Shown here: positions 1-6,962 of the stretch, in pieces | Position numbering within the stretch: position 1 is the first letter of the stretch | How the letters are laid out: every line of letters begins with the position of its first letter | Assembly (NCBI GenBank): GCA_025351545.1 | Contig: JANXVQ010000695.1 | Coordinates: 1-7,388 of the forward strand | Reading direction: 5' to 3' | From: Spirosoma sp. | Lineage (GTDB): Bacteria > Bacteroidota > Bacteroidia > Cytophagales > Spirosomataceae | Length of the DNA: 7,388 bases | Program-made: the position numbers and the translations under genes | The notes under the pieces: model-generated | Told to the model about the DNA's origin: nothing | Seen by the model: the letters and a program-made list of their open reading frames with translations, nothing else | Databases searched by the model: none

Positions 1-57
1 ACCCCGATGGGGTCATACAACGGCGATAAATAGTCTATTACAACCTTATTCAGTTAT

Positions 58-1665
58 TCACTGGCGGGCCGGCTTTAATTGCCAGACCGTTACATGCTTG
101 AATTCGGCAGTGCCACCCTCCGCAAATAGTTCGATACTGCCAGTTTGCTTGTTTGGAAAAATCAGGTCGGTAATCACGCGCTCGCCGTCATTGGCAAATA
201 CTTCCACTACCGATTTGTCGACGAAAATATGAAGCTTAATCACGCCGTTTTTCGGACTCAATGGGGCTTCCTCTACACTGGCAAATCGGTCGCTGAACGA
301 GACATCGCCCGATTTTCGCCGGTCCAGCTGCAATTTGCCATTTACATACTGGATAATGGTTTCTTCGTTACCATTCTTCGCCAGTTTCAAGCCTACACGC
401 CGAGCATTGCCGGGTATAAATTCGGCTTCAATTTCGTATGCGTTATTTGTGCTTTCTTCCAGTATTTCGCTCTGGTTATTTAGTTTTACAGCCCTACGTT
501 CAGTCTTCACTCCTCGTAAACTTGTTATCTCTGAGATTGGCTGTTGTACCAACTGCAAGCCTGTCGGGGTTCGTTTCAGCGCAATCTGGCGAGGAATTGA
601 CATGGCTCCTTTAAATGGAGTAGTAGGCAGTTTGTTGGCATATTCCCAATTGTTCAGCCAGCCAACCATGATGGGTTTATGCGGTCCGTCACTATGGTGC
701 CGGGCGGGCAGGTCGTTGTATTGGATAGCCGCATAATAATCTTTCCCATAATCGACCACATTGCTCACAGCAGGCAAAATTGGTTTAGGATTTTCCTTAT
801 CGACTTTAAATGTGGTGCCATCGAAATCGCCCACAAAATATTGCATGCCAACGAAGCCTTTCTGCGGATGCCCTGCCGATATAAATAATATCCACTTATG
901 CTGCTGATTCTGAGCTGAATTACCAGTCTCATTCAGGACGGGAACGGGCATGAGAGCCGGACATTCCCAAACCTTTGTGGTGTCGCCCTGTTGCCCGAAA
1001 TGGCTCATTAGCTTCCAGTCTTTCAGGTTTTTCGATTCATAAAAAGCCACCCGATGTTCGGTCGCTTTGACCGCCGACATTATCCATTTATTCTGGGGAG
1101 CATACCAAAACACATTCGGGTCACGAAACTCTTTCGTTTTCAAATCCAGCACCGGATTGTTGGCATATGGTATCCAGGTTCGTCCCCGGTTGGCACTGTA
1201 GGCCAGATTTTGATGCTGCGCCAGTTGCTGATCGCCCTGGGTTACGTTACCTGTATAAATAGCGACCATACAATCTTTCGTACCAGTTGGGCATAAGCCA
1301 CTCTTATTGCCTTTGTCCACAACAGCACTGCCCGAGAAAATCGCCGTTTTGGTCAATTCCTTACCGCCTGAGCCAGATGGATGGGTATATTCGGATAGAG
1401 CCAGCGACAAATTTCTCCAATGCAACAGGTCTTTACTTACGGCATGTCCCCAGCTCATATGCCCCCAGACATTACCGAACGGGTTGTACTGGTAAAACAG
1501 ATGATATTCGCCATCGTAATAAACCAGTCCGTTCGGATCATTTATCCAGTTTTCAGGGGCCGAGAAATGGTACTGTGGGCGATAGAATTCTGCCTGTTTT
1601 GCCTGACCAAATACAGTGTGCGACAAAGCAGCCAGAACGATTATAGTTATAAGAAATTTTCGCAT
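58..1665 (-). CDS. Secreted glycoside hydrolase family 32 beta-fructosidase (levanase/inulinase/invertase type)
   Basis: Predicted to hydrolyse beta-fructosidic bonds in sucrose, levan or inulin outside the cytoplasm, releasing fructose. Numbered from the chosen ATG (535 aa), residues 1-20 form a signal peptide (MRKF, then a hydrophobic run ending TVFG, cleavage likely before QAKQ). The five-blade propeller follows, with the GH32 triad visible: WINDPNG with nucleophile D43, RDP with transition-state stabiliser D182, and EC with acid/base E234. WGHMSWGHAVSKDLLHW (67-83) and FSGSA (110-114) are also typical. The C-terminal beta-sandwich (about 385-530) contains the usual FVDKSVVEVFANDG. An in-frame ATG 57 nt upstream (1722) would bury the signal peptide behind 19 residues, so 1665 is preferred. 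It lies 63 bp downstream of the fructokinase, probably in the same transcript. The family call is firm; exact substrate and endo/exo mode cannot be read from sequence. Confidence 0.95.
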   Translation of the reverse strand: MRKFLITIIVLAALSHTVFGQAKQAEFYRPQYHFSAPENWINDPNGLVYYDGEYHLFYQYNPFGNVWGHMSWGHAVSKDLLHWRNLSLALSEYTHPSGSGGKELTKTAIFSGSAVVDKGNKSGLCPTGTKDCMVAIYTGNVTQGDQQLAQHQNLAYSANRGRTWIPYANNPVLDLKTKEFRDPNVFWYAPQNKWIMSAVKATEHRVAFYESKNLKDWKLMSHFGQQGDTTKVWECPALMPVPVLNETGNSAQNQQHKWILFISAGHPQKGFVGMQYFVGDFDGTTFKVDKENPKPILPAVSNVVDYGKDYYAAIQYNDLPARHHSDGPHKPIMVGWLNNWEYANKLPTTPFKGAMSIPRQIALKRTPTGLQLVQQPISEITSLRGVKTERRAVKLNNQSEILEESTNNAYEIEAEFIPGNARRVGLKLAKNGNEETIIQYVNGKLQLDRRKSGDVSFSDRFASVEEAPLSPKNGVIKLHIFVDKSVVEVFANDGERVITDLIFPNKQTGSIELFAEGGTAEFKHVTVWQLKPARQ

Positions 1666-1722
1666 TATGAGCACATAAATTAATCCATAATAGAAGAATG
1701 AAAAATCAAGTTCATTTTCCAA

Positions 1723-1730
1723 AAACGTTT
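1723..1730. promoter_or_regulatory. Possible LacI-family operator core (AAACGTTT)
   Basis: An 8-bp perfect palindrome, AAACGTTT, overlaps the last base pairs of the fructokinase gene, 58-65 nt upstream of the GH32 start. Read on the minus strand the context is TGTAAACGTTTTTGGA: one half matches the common LacI-family half-site TGTAAACG and the other half is degenerate. LacI-type regulators often control sucrose and fructan genes, so the position is sensible. Eight bases arise easily by chance in AT-rich DNA and no regulator gene is visible. Confidence 0.22.
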
Positions 1731-2622
1731 ACATCACCTCAGCCGTTAAGACCTCATTCACAATTGTTTCTTCAGTAAATTCTGGCGTGGCCCCTCGTTG
1801 GGTGGCTACGTAGGCACCCGTTGCGCAAGCGAATTCCAGTGTCTTTTGAGCAGATTCACCTTGCAATGTTTTGTAAAGGAAAGCCGCCAGAAAGGCATCT
1901 CCACTACCGATTGTGTCCTCCACCTCGACCGGAAAACCTGCCTGTTGCACAAAGCCCCTTCCATCCAGCAACGCAGCTCCTTTCTCACCAAGGGTTACAC
2001 ACAATTTTTCAAGTTTGTATCGTTCACACAGTTGCTTCATTGCTTCATACAAATCCGTTTCGTCGCTATACCAACCAGACAATTCTATCAACTCATGCTC
2101 GTTCAGTTTAGCAATGTCGGCTTGTTTCAACAGTTGCTCAACCGTAGCTCGTTCGTAGTGCGGAGCCCGTAAATTAACGTCAAATACTTTTCGCGAGGCA
2201 ACGGCTAGCAATGACAGCAGCGTTTCATGAGTTTGGGGACTGCGTGCGGCCAAACTGCCATACACAAACAAGTCACTTTTCCTGACTGCATCGAGCAGAT
2301 TTTGCTCCAGATGAATATAATCCCAGGCCACCGGCTGGACAATTTCATAGGTCACCTCATTGGTATCTGAAATGTTGGCTTTTGCTACACCCGTCGGGTA
2401 TGTCTGTCCAATCTGAACCAACTCCAGAGGAAGTCCCTTTTGATCAAGAAATTCACTAAGTTCCCGCCCCAAATCGTCGTTGCCAATCCGACTGATTATC
2501 TGAGCATTAAGACCAAAATTGCGGAGGTCGGCCGCTACATTCATGGGTGCTCCCCCGGGTTGTTTACTAGTTGGCAAGACATCCCAGAGAATTTCACCGA
2601 AACAGGTTATTGTTGAGTTCAT
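1729..2622 (-). CDS. PfkB-family carbohydrate kinase, probable fructokinase
   Basis: A cytoplasmic ATP-dependent sugar kinase of the ribokinase/PfkB fold, predicted to convert fructose to fructose 6-phosphate (or the 1-phosphate). Its 297 aa are normal for the family. The N-terminal ITCFGEILWDVLP and GGAPMNVA (23-30) form the substrate-side signature. FDVNLR (147-152) and KLNEHEL (172-178) are typical of fructokinases. DTIGSGD (236-242) is the second PfkB signature, carrying the anion hole and catalytic base D242, with Ser replacing the more usual Ala of GAGD. The ATG at 2622 leaves GE..WD at the expected distance from the N-terminus. It is the first gene of the minus-strand pair and sits upstream of the secreted GH32 enzyme, which supports fructose as substrate. 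Specificity is inferred from motifs and context; another hexose or nucleoside remains possible. Confidence 0.9.
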   Translation of the reverse strand: MNSTITCFGEILWDVLPTSKQPGGAPMNVAADLRNFGLNAQIISRIGNDDLGRELSEFLDQKGLPLELVQIGQTYPTGVAKANISDTNEVTYEIVQPVAWDYIHLEQNLLDAVRKSDLFVYGSLAARSPQTHETLLSLLAVASRKVFDVNLRAPHYERATVEQLLKQADIAKLNEHELIELSGWYSDETDLYEAMKQLCERYKLEKLCVTLGEKGAALLDGRGFVQQAGFPVEVEDTIGSGDAFLAAFLYKTLQGESAQKTLEFACATGAYVATQRGATPEFTEETIVNEVLTAEVM

Positions 2623-2666
2623 GGTCGAAAAGGGTTAACGGGCGACAACTATTTTTCAATCTACTA

Positions 2667-2674
2667 TACTTTTG
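2667..2674 (+). promoter_or_regulatory. Candidate Bacteroidota -7 promoter element for the rightward operon
   Basis: TACTTTTG matches the Bacteroidota sigma -7 consensus TAnnTTTG exactly. It lies in the divergent spacer, 77 nt before the FAD oxidoreductase ATG, which would give a leader of roughly 70 nt. No convincing TTG/TTTG -33 element is seen 17-23 nt upstream, so this may be a weak or activator-dependent promoter, or a chance match. Confidence 0.35.
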
Positions 2675-2680
2675 GTTTCA

Positions 2681-2693
2681 GGCAACGGTTGCC
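2681..2693. promoter_or_regulatory. Inverted repeat, candidate operator in the divergent spacer
   Basis: GGCAAC-G-GTTGCC is a perfect 6-bp inverted repeat around a single base. It overlaps a second, shorter one, GTTG-CC-CAAC (2688-2697). It begins about 7 nt after the TACTTTTG element, where transcription would start, a typical place for a repressor. It lies in the only spacer between the fructan module and the rightward operon, so it could govern either or both. It has no following T-run, so it is not an obvious terminator. No DNA-binding protein is encoded in the window. Confidence 0.35.
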
Positions 2694-2750
2694 CAACAAA
2701 CAGCCGTTAAAAATTAAAACCTATTCTCTGATACGTTGGTTTTACCAGCA

Positions 2751-3899
2751 ATGATACCAAGCCAACAAACGTATGATGCCGATATACTTATTATTGGTGG
2801 TGGTCTGGCAGGATTAACAGCAAGCATTCATCTTGCCAAAGCTGGTTTACGGGTAATACTCCTCGAAAAACATGCCTATCCCCAGCACAAAGTATGTGGG
2901 GAGTATGTATCTAATGAAGTACTTCCATATCTTTCCTATCTTGGCATTGCGGTCGATGAACTGGCACCTGCCCGAATCCATCGTTTTTTGTTAAGTACCG
3001 TTGCCGGAAAAACGATTGAGAGTACATTGCCTTTGGGCGGTTTTGGCGTAAGTCGTTATGCATTCGACCATTTTCTGGCGAATAATGCCCGCCTGGCAGG
3101 AGTTGATATCAGGCAGGCTGAGGTCATGAATGTTCAGTTTGAAACCGAAACCTTTACGCTTACAACATCAGACGAAAAAGCTTATACGTCGAAACTGGTT
3201 ATTGGCGCCTATGGCAAGCGGTCCCATCTGGATAAGCAGCTTAAACGAATTTTTTTCTTACAGGAATCGCCCTGGCTAGGTGTCAAAGCCCATTATCAGG
3301 CCGATTTCCCTACCGATTTAGTAGCCCTGCATAATTTCGAGGGTGGCTATTGTGGATTATCTCAGGTAGAGAATGGGGTTGTCAATGCCTGTTATCTAAC
3401 TAATTACCGTAGCTTCAAGGCGTTTAAAAATATAAGCACCTTTCAACAAAACGTTTTGGGGAAAAACCCTTTTTTAAGCGATTTTTTCGCAAAGGCTACA
3501 CCCCTTTTCGACAAGCCGCTAACAATTAGTCAAATTTCGTTTTCCAGGAAAAAACCGGTCGACAATCACATATTGATGTGCGGTGACACGGCCGGACTTA
3601 TCCATCCACTCTGTGGAAATGGAATGGCTATGGCCATTCACAGCGCGAAGCTTGTTTCAGAATTAATTATCCATTTTTTTACGGGAAAAATAGCCAACAG
3701 ACTCCTTTTGGAAACCCAATATACCCACATCTGGTCTACTGAATTTAAAAGTCGGTTACTGACCGGACGAATTGCGCAGTCGTTATTATCGTCTCCTGGC
3801 ATAACCTCAATTTTGCTTAAAAGTCTGCAACTAACGCCCCGTGTTTTACCCCTGATCATTAGGCAAACACATGGCAAACCATTAGTAGTCAACGCCTGA
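2751..3899 (+). CDS. FAD-dependent oxidoreductase, geranylgeranyl-reductase/PHBH-like superfamily
   Basis: A 382-aa single-component flavoprotein of the p-hydroxybenzoate hydroxylase-like fold. The N-terminal Rossmann segment DADILIIGGGLAGLTASIHL has GGGLAG at 16-21, with E39 positioned to bind the FAD ribose. KVCGEYVSNEV (47-57) is the CGE motif seen in geranylgeranyl-reductase-like enzymes. GDTAGLIHPLCGNGMAMA (278-295) is the second FAD-binding GD motif. The ATG at 2751 is preferred; a TTG at 2736 would only add five residues. It is the first rightward gene and ends 54 bp before the methyltransferase. From context it is inferred to oxidise (for example hydroxylate to a quinol/quinone) or reduce the type III PKS product, analogous to the flavoprotein in the Streptomyces srs cluster, but this subgroup also includes alkene reductases. 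The fold is certain; the reaction is not. Confidence 0.85.
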   Translation: MIPSQQTYDADILIIGGGLAGLTASIHLAKAGLRVILLEKHAYPQHKVCGEYVSNEVLPYLSYLGIAVDELAPARIHRFLLSTVAGKTIESTLPLGGFGVSRYAFDHFLANNARLAGVDIRQAEVMNVQFETETFTLTTSDEKAYTSKLVIGAYGKRSHLDKQLKRIFFLQESPWLGVKAHYQADFPTDLVALHNFEGGYCGLSQVENGVVNACYLTNYRSFKAFKNISTFQQNVLGKNPFLSDFFAKATPLFDKPLTISQISFSRKKPVDNHILMCGDTAGLIHPLCGNGMAMAIHSAKLVSELIIHFFTGKIANRLLLETQYTHIWSTEFKSRLLTGRIAQSLLSSPGITSILLKSLQLTPRVLPLIIRQTHGKPLVVNA

Positions 3900-3953
3900 T
3901 TTTTACCTAAAATACAGCCCATTCAATCAAAAATTTTACATCATTAAAATCGA

Positions 3954-4667
3954 ATGTTTTTAAGCACAGCGCAGCGCACTTCCAAAGAAGAATTTCTGGA
4001 CGACTTTTCGCTGGAAGGTGATGAGTTGCGGGATGCACTGGATAAAATCGCGACTATAAATCAGTGGTTAGGTGGCAACCGGGCTACGCTCGACGGAATA
4101 AAAAATCTGCTAGAAAACTACCCCAAAGAAAGTGTTATTTCCATCATTGACATTGGGTGCGGCAATGGTGATATGTGCCGGGCCGTATCCGACTTTGCCA
4201 AACAGGAAAGTATTAACGTTCTAATTACAGGCATTGATGCCAATGGTTATACCGTCAATCATGCACGAAACAGCTCGGTAAACTATCCGGACATAACCTA
4301 TTCTGCGCTTAATGTTTTTGACGAAGAATTTGCTTCAGTCGAGTACGACATTGCATTGTGTACATTGACACTTCACCATTTCAGCGATAAAGAAATTCTG
4401 GATTTAATGGGTTTTCTTGCCAGAAAAGCAAGGCTGGGCGTCGTTATCAATGACTTGCAGCGATCCGCTTTAGCTTACCGACTTTTTCAACTCATTTGTT
4501 TTGTTTTTCAGCTCAATAAACTCTCTCGTGAAGATGGATTAACGTCTATTTTGCGTGGTTTCAAAAAGCAGGATTTAGTCTCTTTTTCTAAACAACTACG
4601 GATAAAATCCTATCGTATCAACTGGCGATGGGCTTTCCGCTATCAATGGATTATCAAAAACGTATGA
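3954..4667 (+). CDS. Class I SAM-dependent methyltransferase
   Basis: A 237-aa protein with a Rossmann-fold methyltransferase core. Motif I is DIGCGNGD (66-73), the acidic residue binding the SAM ribose is D95 in GIDAN, and LTLHHFSD (138-145) is the post-motif seen in UbiE-like enzymes. The N-terminal region has LDDF and INQWLGGN (35-42). After the core come VINDLQRSALAYRLF and a hydrophobic stretch (about 173-187), then an aromatic and basic C-terminus (RINWRWAFRYQW), consistent with a lipid-like or membrane-associated substrate (inference). Its TGA stop overlaps the ATG of the type III PKS (ATGA), implying translational coupling and a shared pathway. It is predicted to O- or C-methylate the alkylresorcinol/pyrone or a precursor. 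No clear Shine-Dalgarno precedes the ATG, which is usual for this phylum. Confidence 0.85.
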   Translation: MFLSTAQRTSKEEFLDDFSLEGDELRDALDKIATINQWLGGNRATLDGIKNLLENYPKESVISIIDIGCGNGDMCRAVSDFAKQESINVLITGIDANGYTVNHARNSSVNYPDITYSALNVFDEEFASVEYDIALCTLTLHHFSDKEILDLMGFLARKARLGVVINDLQRSALAYRLFQLICFVFQLNKLSREDGLTSILRGFKKQDLVSFSKQLRIKSYRINWRWAFRYQWIIKNV

Positions 4668-5716
4668 GCGTAAAAATAGCGGCAGTGACAAAATCTTTAC
4701 CGCAAAATTGGCGAGACACAAGCGATATTTTACCTTTTCTGGACGTTTGGCTGGATGGTCAGGAAAGCCGCTTTCAACGAAAAGTAAAGAAGATATTTGA
4801 AAATGCTGCGGTCGATAGACGGTATTCAATTATGAGTCCGACGGAGGTATTTTCTAATACATCGTTTGAAGAAAAAAATACCATTTACAGCCGCGAATGC
4901 ATCAAACTTGGTGAAGATGTTTTACTAAAAGCTTTGGCTAAAGTAAGCTGGAAACCAACCGACATTGATTATCTTATTACGGTAAGCTGCACAGGCATCA
5001 TGATTCCTTCGCTGGACGCTTATTTGATCAATAGCCTCCAAATGCGGCAGGACGTAGTCCGTTTACCAGTTACTGAAATGGGCTGCGTGGCTGGCATTTC
5101 GGGTATTATTTATGCGAAGAATTTTTTGAAAGCGAATCCGGGAAAACGGGCTGCTCTACTAGCTGTAGAATCGCCAACGGCTACCTTTCAATTAGATGAT
5201 TTTTCGATGGCCAATATCGTTAGCGCGGCCATTTTTGGCGATGGTGCCGCGTGTGTTTTGTTATCGTCAAATGATGACGATACAGGACCAGAAGTGGTTG
5301 CTGAAGAAATGTATCATTTTTATGACGCTACCCACATGATGGGTTTCAACCTGACAAACAGCGGCTTACAAATGATTTTAGATAAAGACGTAACCGAAAA
5401 CATTGCCACTCATTTTCCAGCTATCGTCCATCCTTTTTTGGAGAAAAATGGGTTGGTAATCAACGATATTTCACACTTAGTTTTTCATCCCGGTGGACGA
5501 AAAATTGTTGAGGTAGTACAGGAGTTATTTGGGAAATTGGGTAAGAATATTGACGATACGAAAGAAGTGCTACGACTTTATGGAAATATGTCGAGCGCTA
5601 CGGTACTGTATGTGTTAGAGCGATTTATGGACAAGGAACCTCCAAAAGGCGACTATGGTCTTATGTTAAGTTTTGGTCCTGGCTTTTCAGCGCAACGCGT
5701 TTTATTACAGTGGTAA
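4664..5716 (+). CDS. Type III polyketide synthase (chalcone/stilbene synthase superfamily; alkylresorcinol/alkylpyrone synthase-like)
   Basis: A homodimeric thiolase-fold enzyme expected to load an acyl starter on Cys, extend it with malonyl-CoA and cyclise it to a resorcinol or pyrone. Counting from the ATG at 4664 (350 aa, normal length), the catalytic triad is complete: C141 in EMGCVAGISG, H275 in VFHPGGRK and N308 in YGNMSSATVLYVL. VSCTGIMIPSLDA (108-119), FGDGAACVLL (191-200) and the closing SFGPGFSAQ (336-344) are family hallmarks. An upstream in-frame ATG at 4628 lies inside the methyltransferase gene and adds 12 residues; the ATG at 4664 is preferred because it forms the ATGA overlap and places SVKIAAVTKSLP at the N-terminus. 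Neighbouring fatty-acid-type genes suggest a long-chain acyl starter. Starter choice, number of extensions and cyclisation mode cannot be read from sequence. Confidence 0.95.
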   Translation: MSVKIAAVTKSLPQNWRDTSDILPFLDVWLDGQESRFQRKVKKIFENAAVDRRYSIMSPTEVFSNTSFEEKNTIYSRECIKLGEDVLLKALAKVSWKPTDIDYLITVSCTGIMIPSLDAYLINSLQMRQDVVRLPVTEMGCVAGISGIIYAKNFLKANPGKRAALLAVESPTATFQLDDFSMANIVSAAIFGDGAACVLLSSNDDDTGPEVVAEEMYHFYDATHMMGFNLTNSGLQMILDKDVTENIATHFPAIVHPFLEKNGLVINDISHLVFHPGGRKIVEVVQELFGKLGKNIDDTKEVLRLYGNMSSATVLYVLERFMDKEPPKGDYGLMLSFGPGFSAQRVLLQW

Positions 5717-6507
5717 ACGACTTTAGCCATACCAATTATTGGGCAATTATTCTGGGCGGCAGTAGGGGATTAGGCTTGGCAACAGCGAAGAAACTAGCCA
5801 AACACGGCATGAATCTTTGTGTTGTTCACCGTACTCGAAAAGCCGACCTTCCCGACGTTGAAAAAGCGTTTGAACGTCTTGAAGATGAAGGTATAATACT
5901 GAAACATTTCAATATTGACGCCACAAATTCCGAAAAGCGAGCGAGTGTTATTTCAACGTTAAAAGAAGCATTTAATGAAGGCGAAAAAGTCAGGGCACTG
6001 GTTCATAGTATTGCCAAAGGAAATTTAAAACCAATGGTGTCCGACAATCAACGGGAGCTTCAGCACGACGATTTTCAATTGACGATCGACGCCATGGCGA
6101 TTAGTTTATACGACTGGACAAAAGACGTGCTTTCGGCTGGGTTATTCGCTTCCGATGCCCGTGTCATTAGCTTTACCAGCGAAGGCAGTCTGAAAGCATG
6201 GAAGAATTATGCGGCTGTTTCGGCGGCAAAAGCCGCTTTAGAAGCTATTTCCCGAAGTATTGCGCTGGAAATGGCTCCGTTTGGCATTCGGGCTAATTGC
6301 ATTATGGCGGGCGTTACCAATACAGCCTCTTTGCGAATGATTCCGGATGCGGAGAATTTACTGAAACATAGCAAAATACGAAATCCATTTTCAAGATTGA
6401 CAACGCCCGAAAATGTAGCCGATGTAGCTTATTTATTGTGTAAAGACGAAGCCGCCTGGATCAACGGTGCGGTTATTCCAGTCAATGGCGGGGAACACCT
6501 TCAATAA
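5710..6507 (+). CDS. Short-chain dehydrogenase, FabI/FabL-like enoyl-ACP reductase
   Basis: A 265-aa Rossmann-fold reductase. The cofactor loop is GGSRGLGL (16-23). HSIAKG (99-104) resembles the HSIA segment of FabI. The catalytic region NYAAVSAAKAALEA (166-179) has Tyr167 and Lys174 spaced as Y-x6-K, the divergent spacing of enoyl-ACP reductases; the classical YxxxK of ketoreductases is absent (Ser171 at that place). The first Tyr of FabI is replaced by Ser157, as I recall for FabL. The tail WINGAVIPVNGG is typical of SDRs. It is therefore predicted to reduce trans-2-enoyl-ACP to acyl-ACP for a pathway-specific fatty-acid-like chain. The start is GTG at 5710, overlapping the PKS stop by 7 nt; the next in-frame ATG (residue 34) falls after the glycine loop and is excluded. 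Many databases would call it a generic SDR; a ketoreductase role cannot be fully excluded. Confidence 0.8.
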   Translation: MVNDFSHTNYWAIILGGSRGLGLATAKKLAKHGMNLCVVHRTRKADLPDVEKAFERLEDEGIILKHFNIDATNSEKRASVISTLKEAFNEGEKVRALVHSIAKGNLKPMVSDNQRELQHDDFQLTIDAMAISLYDWTKDVLSAGLFASDARVISFTSEGSLKAWKNYAAVSAAKAALEAISRSIALEMAPFGIRANCIMAGVTNTASLRMIPDAENLLKHSKIRNPFSRLTTPENVADVAYLLCKDEAAWINGAVIPVNGGEHLQ

Positions 6508-6515
6508 TCATACGC

Positions 6516-6962
6516 TTGCAAAATTTTACTCACATTTACGAAAAACTACCGTATAGCAAACCTTTTTTGTTTGTCGACATTCTTCATCATATCGACGAAA
6601 ATGGTGCTGAAGGTAGTTATACGTTTCCTGAAGATTCGTTTTTTTATGAGGGACATTTTAAACAAAATCCGGTAACGCCAGGCGTTATTCTAACGGAAGT
6701 AATGGCCCAGATTGGCGTTGTTTGTTTAGGTATCTTTTTGCTTGATGATGCACAGTTAAATGACATTTCCATTGCGCTGACAGCTACGGAAATTGACTTT
6801 TACAAACCCGTTTTCCCTAAGGAAACCGTTACGGTTCGTTCAACAAAAGTGTATTTTCGGTTTCATAAATTAAAATGCAAAGTTGACATGTTGAACAGTA
6901 GCGGAGAGCTGGTATGTCGAGGCACCATTTCAGGTATGATGAAACCAATTGATCATGTGTAA
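6516..6962 (+). CDS. FabZ-like 3-hydroxyacyl-ACP dehydratase (hot-dog fold)
   Basis: A 148-aa single hot-dog-fold protein, the size of FabZ. LPYSKPFLFVD (11-21) corresponds to the FabZ N-terminal LPHRYPFLLVD. FFYEGHFKQNPVTPGV (42-57) followed by ILTEVMAQIG carries the catalytic His47 and Glu61. It is predicted to dehydrate 3-hydroxyacyl-ACP to trans-2-enoyl-ACP, the substrate of the enoyl reductase encoded just upstream. The start is TTG at 6516, 8 nt after the SDR stop; no ATG lies before residue 63, which is already inside the active-site helix, so a non-ATG start is required. Its 3' end overlaps the ketosynthase start by 8 nt. It is probably dedicated to this cluster rather than the housekeeping fabZ, inferred from the operon. 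Dehydratase activity itself is well supported by both catalytic residues. Confidence 0.88.
   Translation: MQNFTHIYEKLPYSKPFLFVDILHHIDENGAEGSYTFPEDSFFYEGHFKQNPVTPGVILTEVMAQIGVVCLGIFLLDDAQLNDISIALTATEIDFYKPVFPKETVTVRSTKVYFRFHKLKCKVDMLNSSGELVCRGTISGMMKPIDHV

Noticed and set aside
1..13. Small hairpin ACCCC-GAT-GGGGT at the left edge, possible terminator for the minus-strand genes
   Set aside because: The stem is only 5 bp and the bases that would show a T-run lie outside the window.
1..16. Possible start of another minus-strand gene (ATG at 16-14, 42 nt after the GH32 stop)
   Set aside because: Only five codons are visible, too little to support a gene.
145..736. Plus-strand open frames over the GH32 gene
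   Set aside because: They overlap a strongly supported GH32 gene in antisense and show no recognisable motifs; they are shadows. The same applies to plus-strand frames at 1054-1683 and 1798-2172.
58..2622. Functional link between the fructan genes and the PKS operon
   Set aside because: They are divergent and belong to unrelated pathways; only the shared spacer connects them, so adjacency is probably incidental.
1740..2710. Repeated CAGCCGTTAA at 1740-1749 and 2701-2710
   Set aside because: A 10-bp match with one copy inside the fructokinase coding region; most likely chance.
2736..2750. TTG start for the FAD oxidoreductase
   Set aside because: An ATG follows five codons later and keeps a normal distance to the Rossmann motif.
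3900..3953. Terminator or separate promoter between the flavoprotein and methyltransferase genes
   Set aside because: The 54-bp gap is AT-rich with only a 5-bp AT stem and no TAnnTTTG match; neither can be supported.
4628..4663. Longer N-terminus for the type III PKS from an upstream ATG
   Set aside because: The extension lies within the methyltransferase coding region, and the ATGA overlap at 4664 gives a normal family-length protein.
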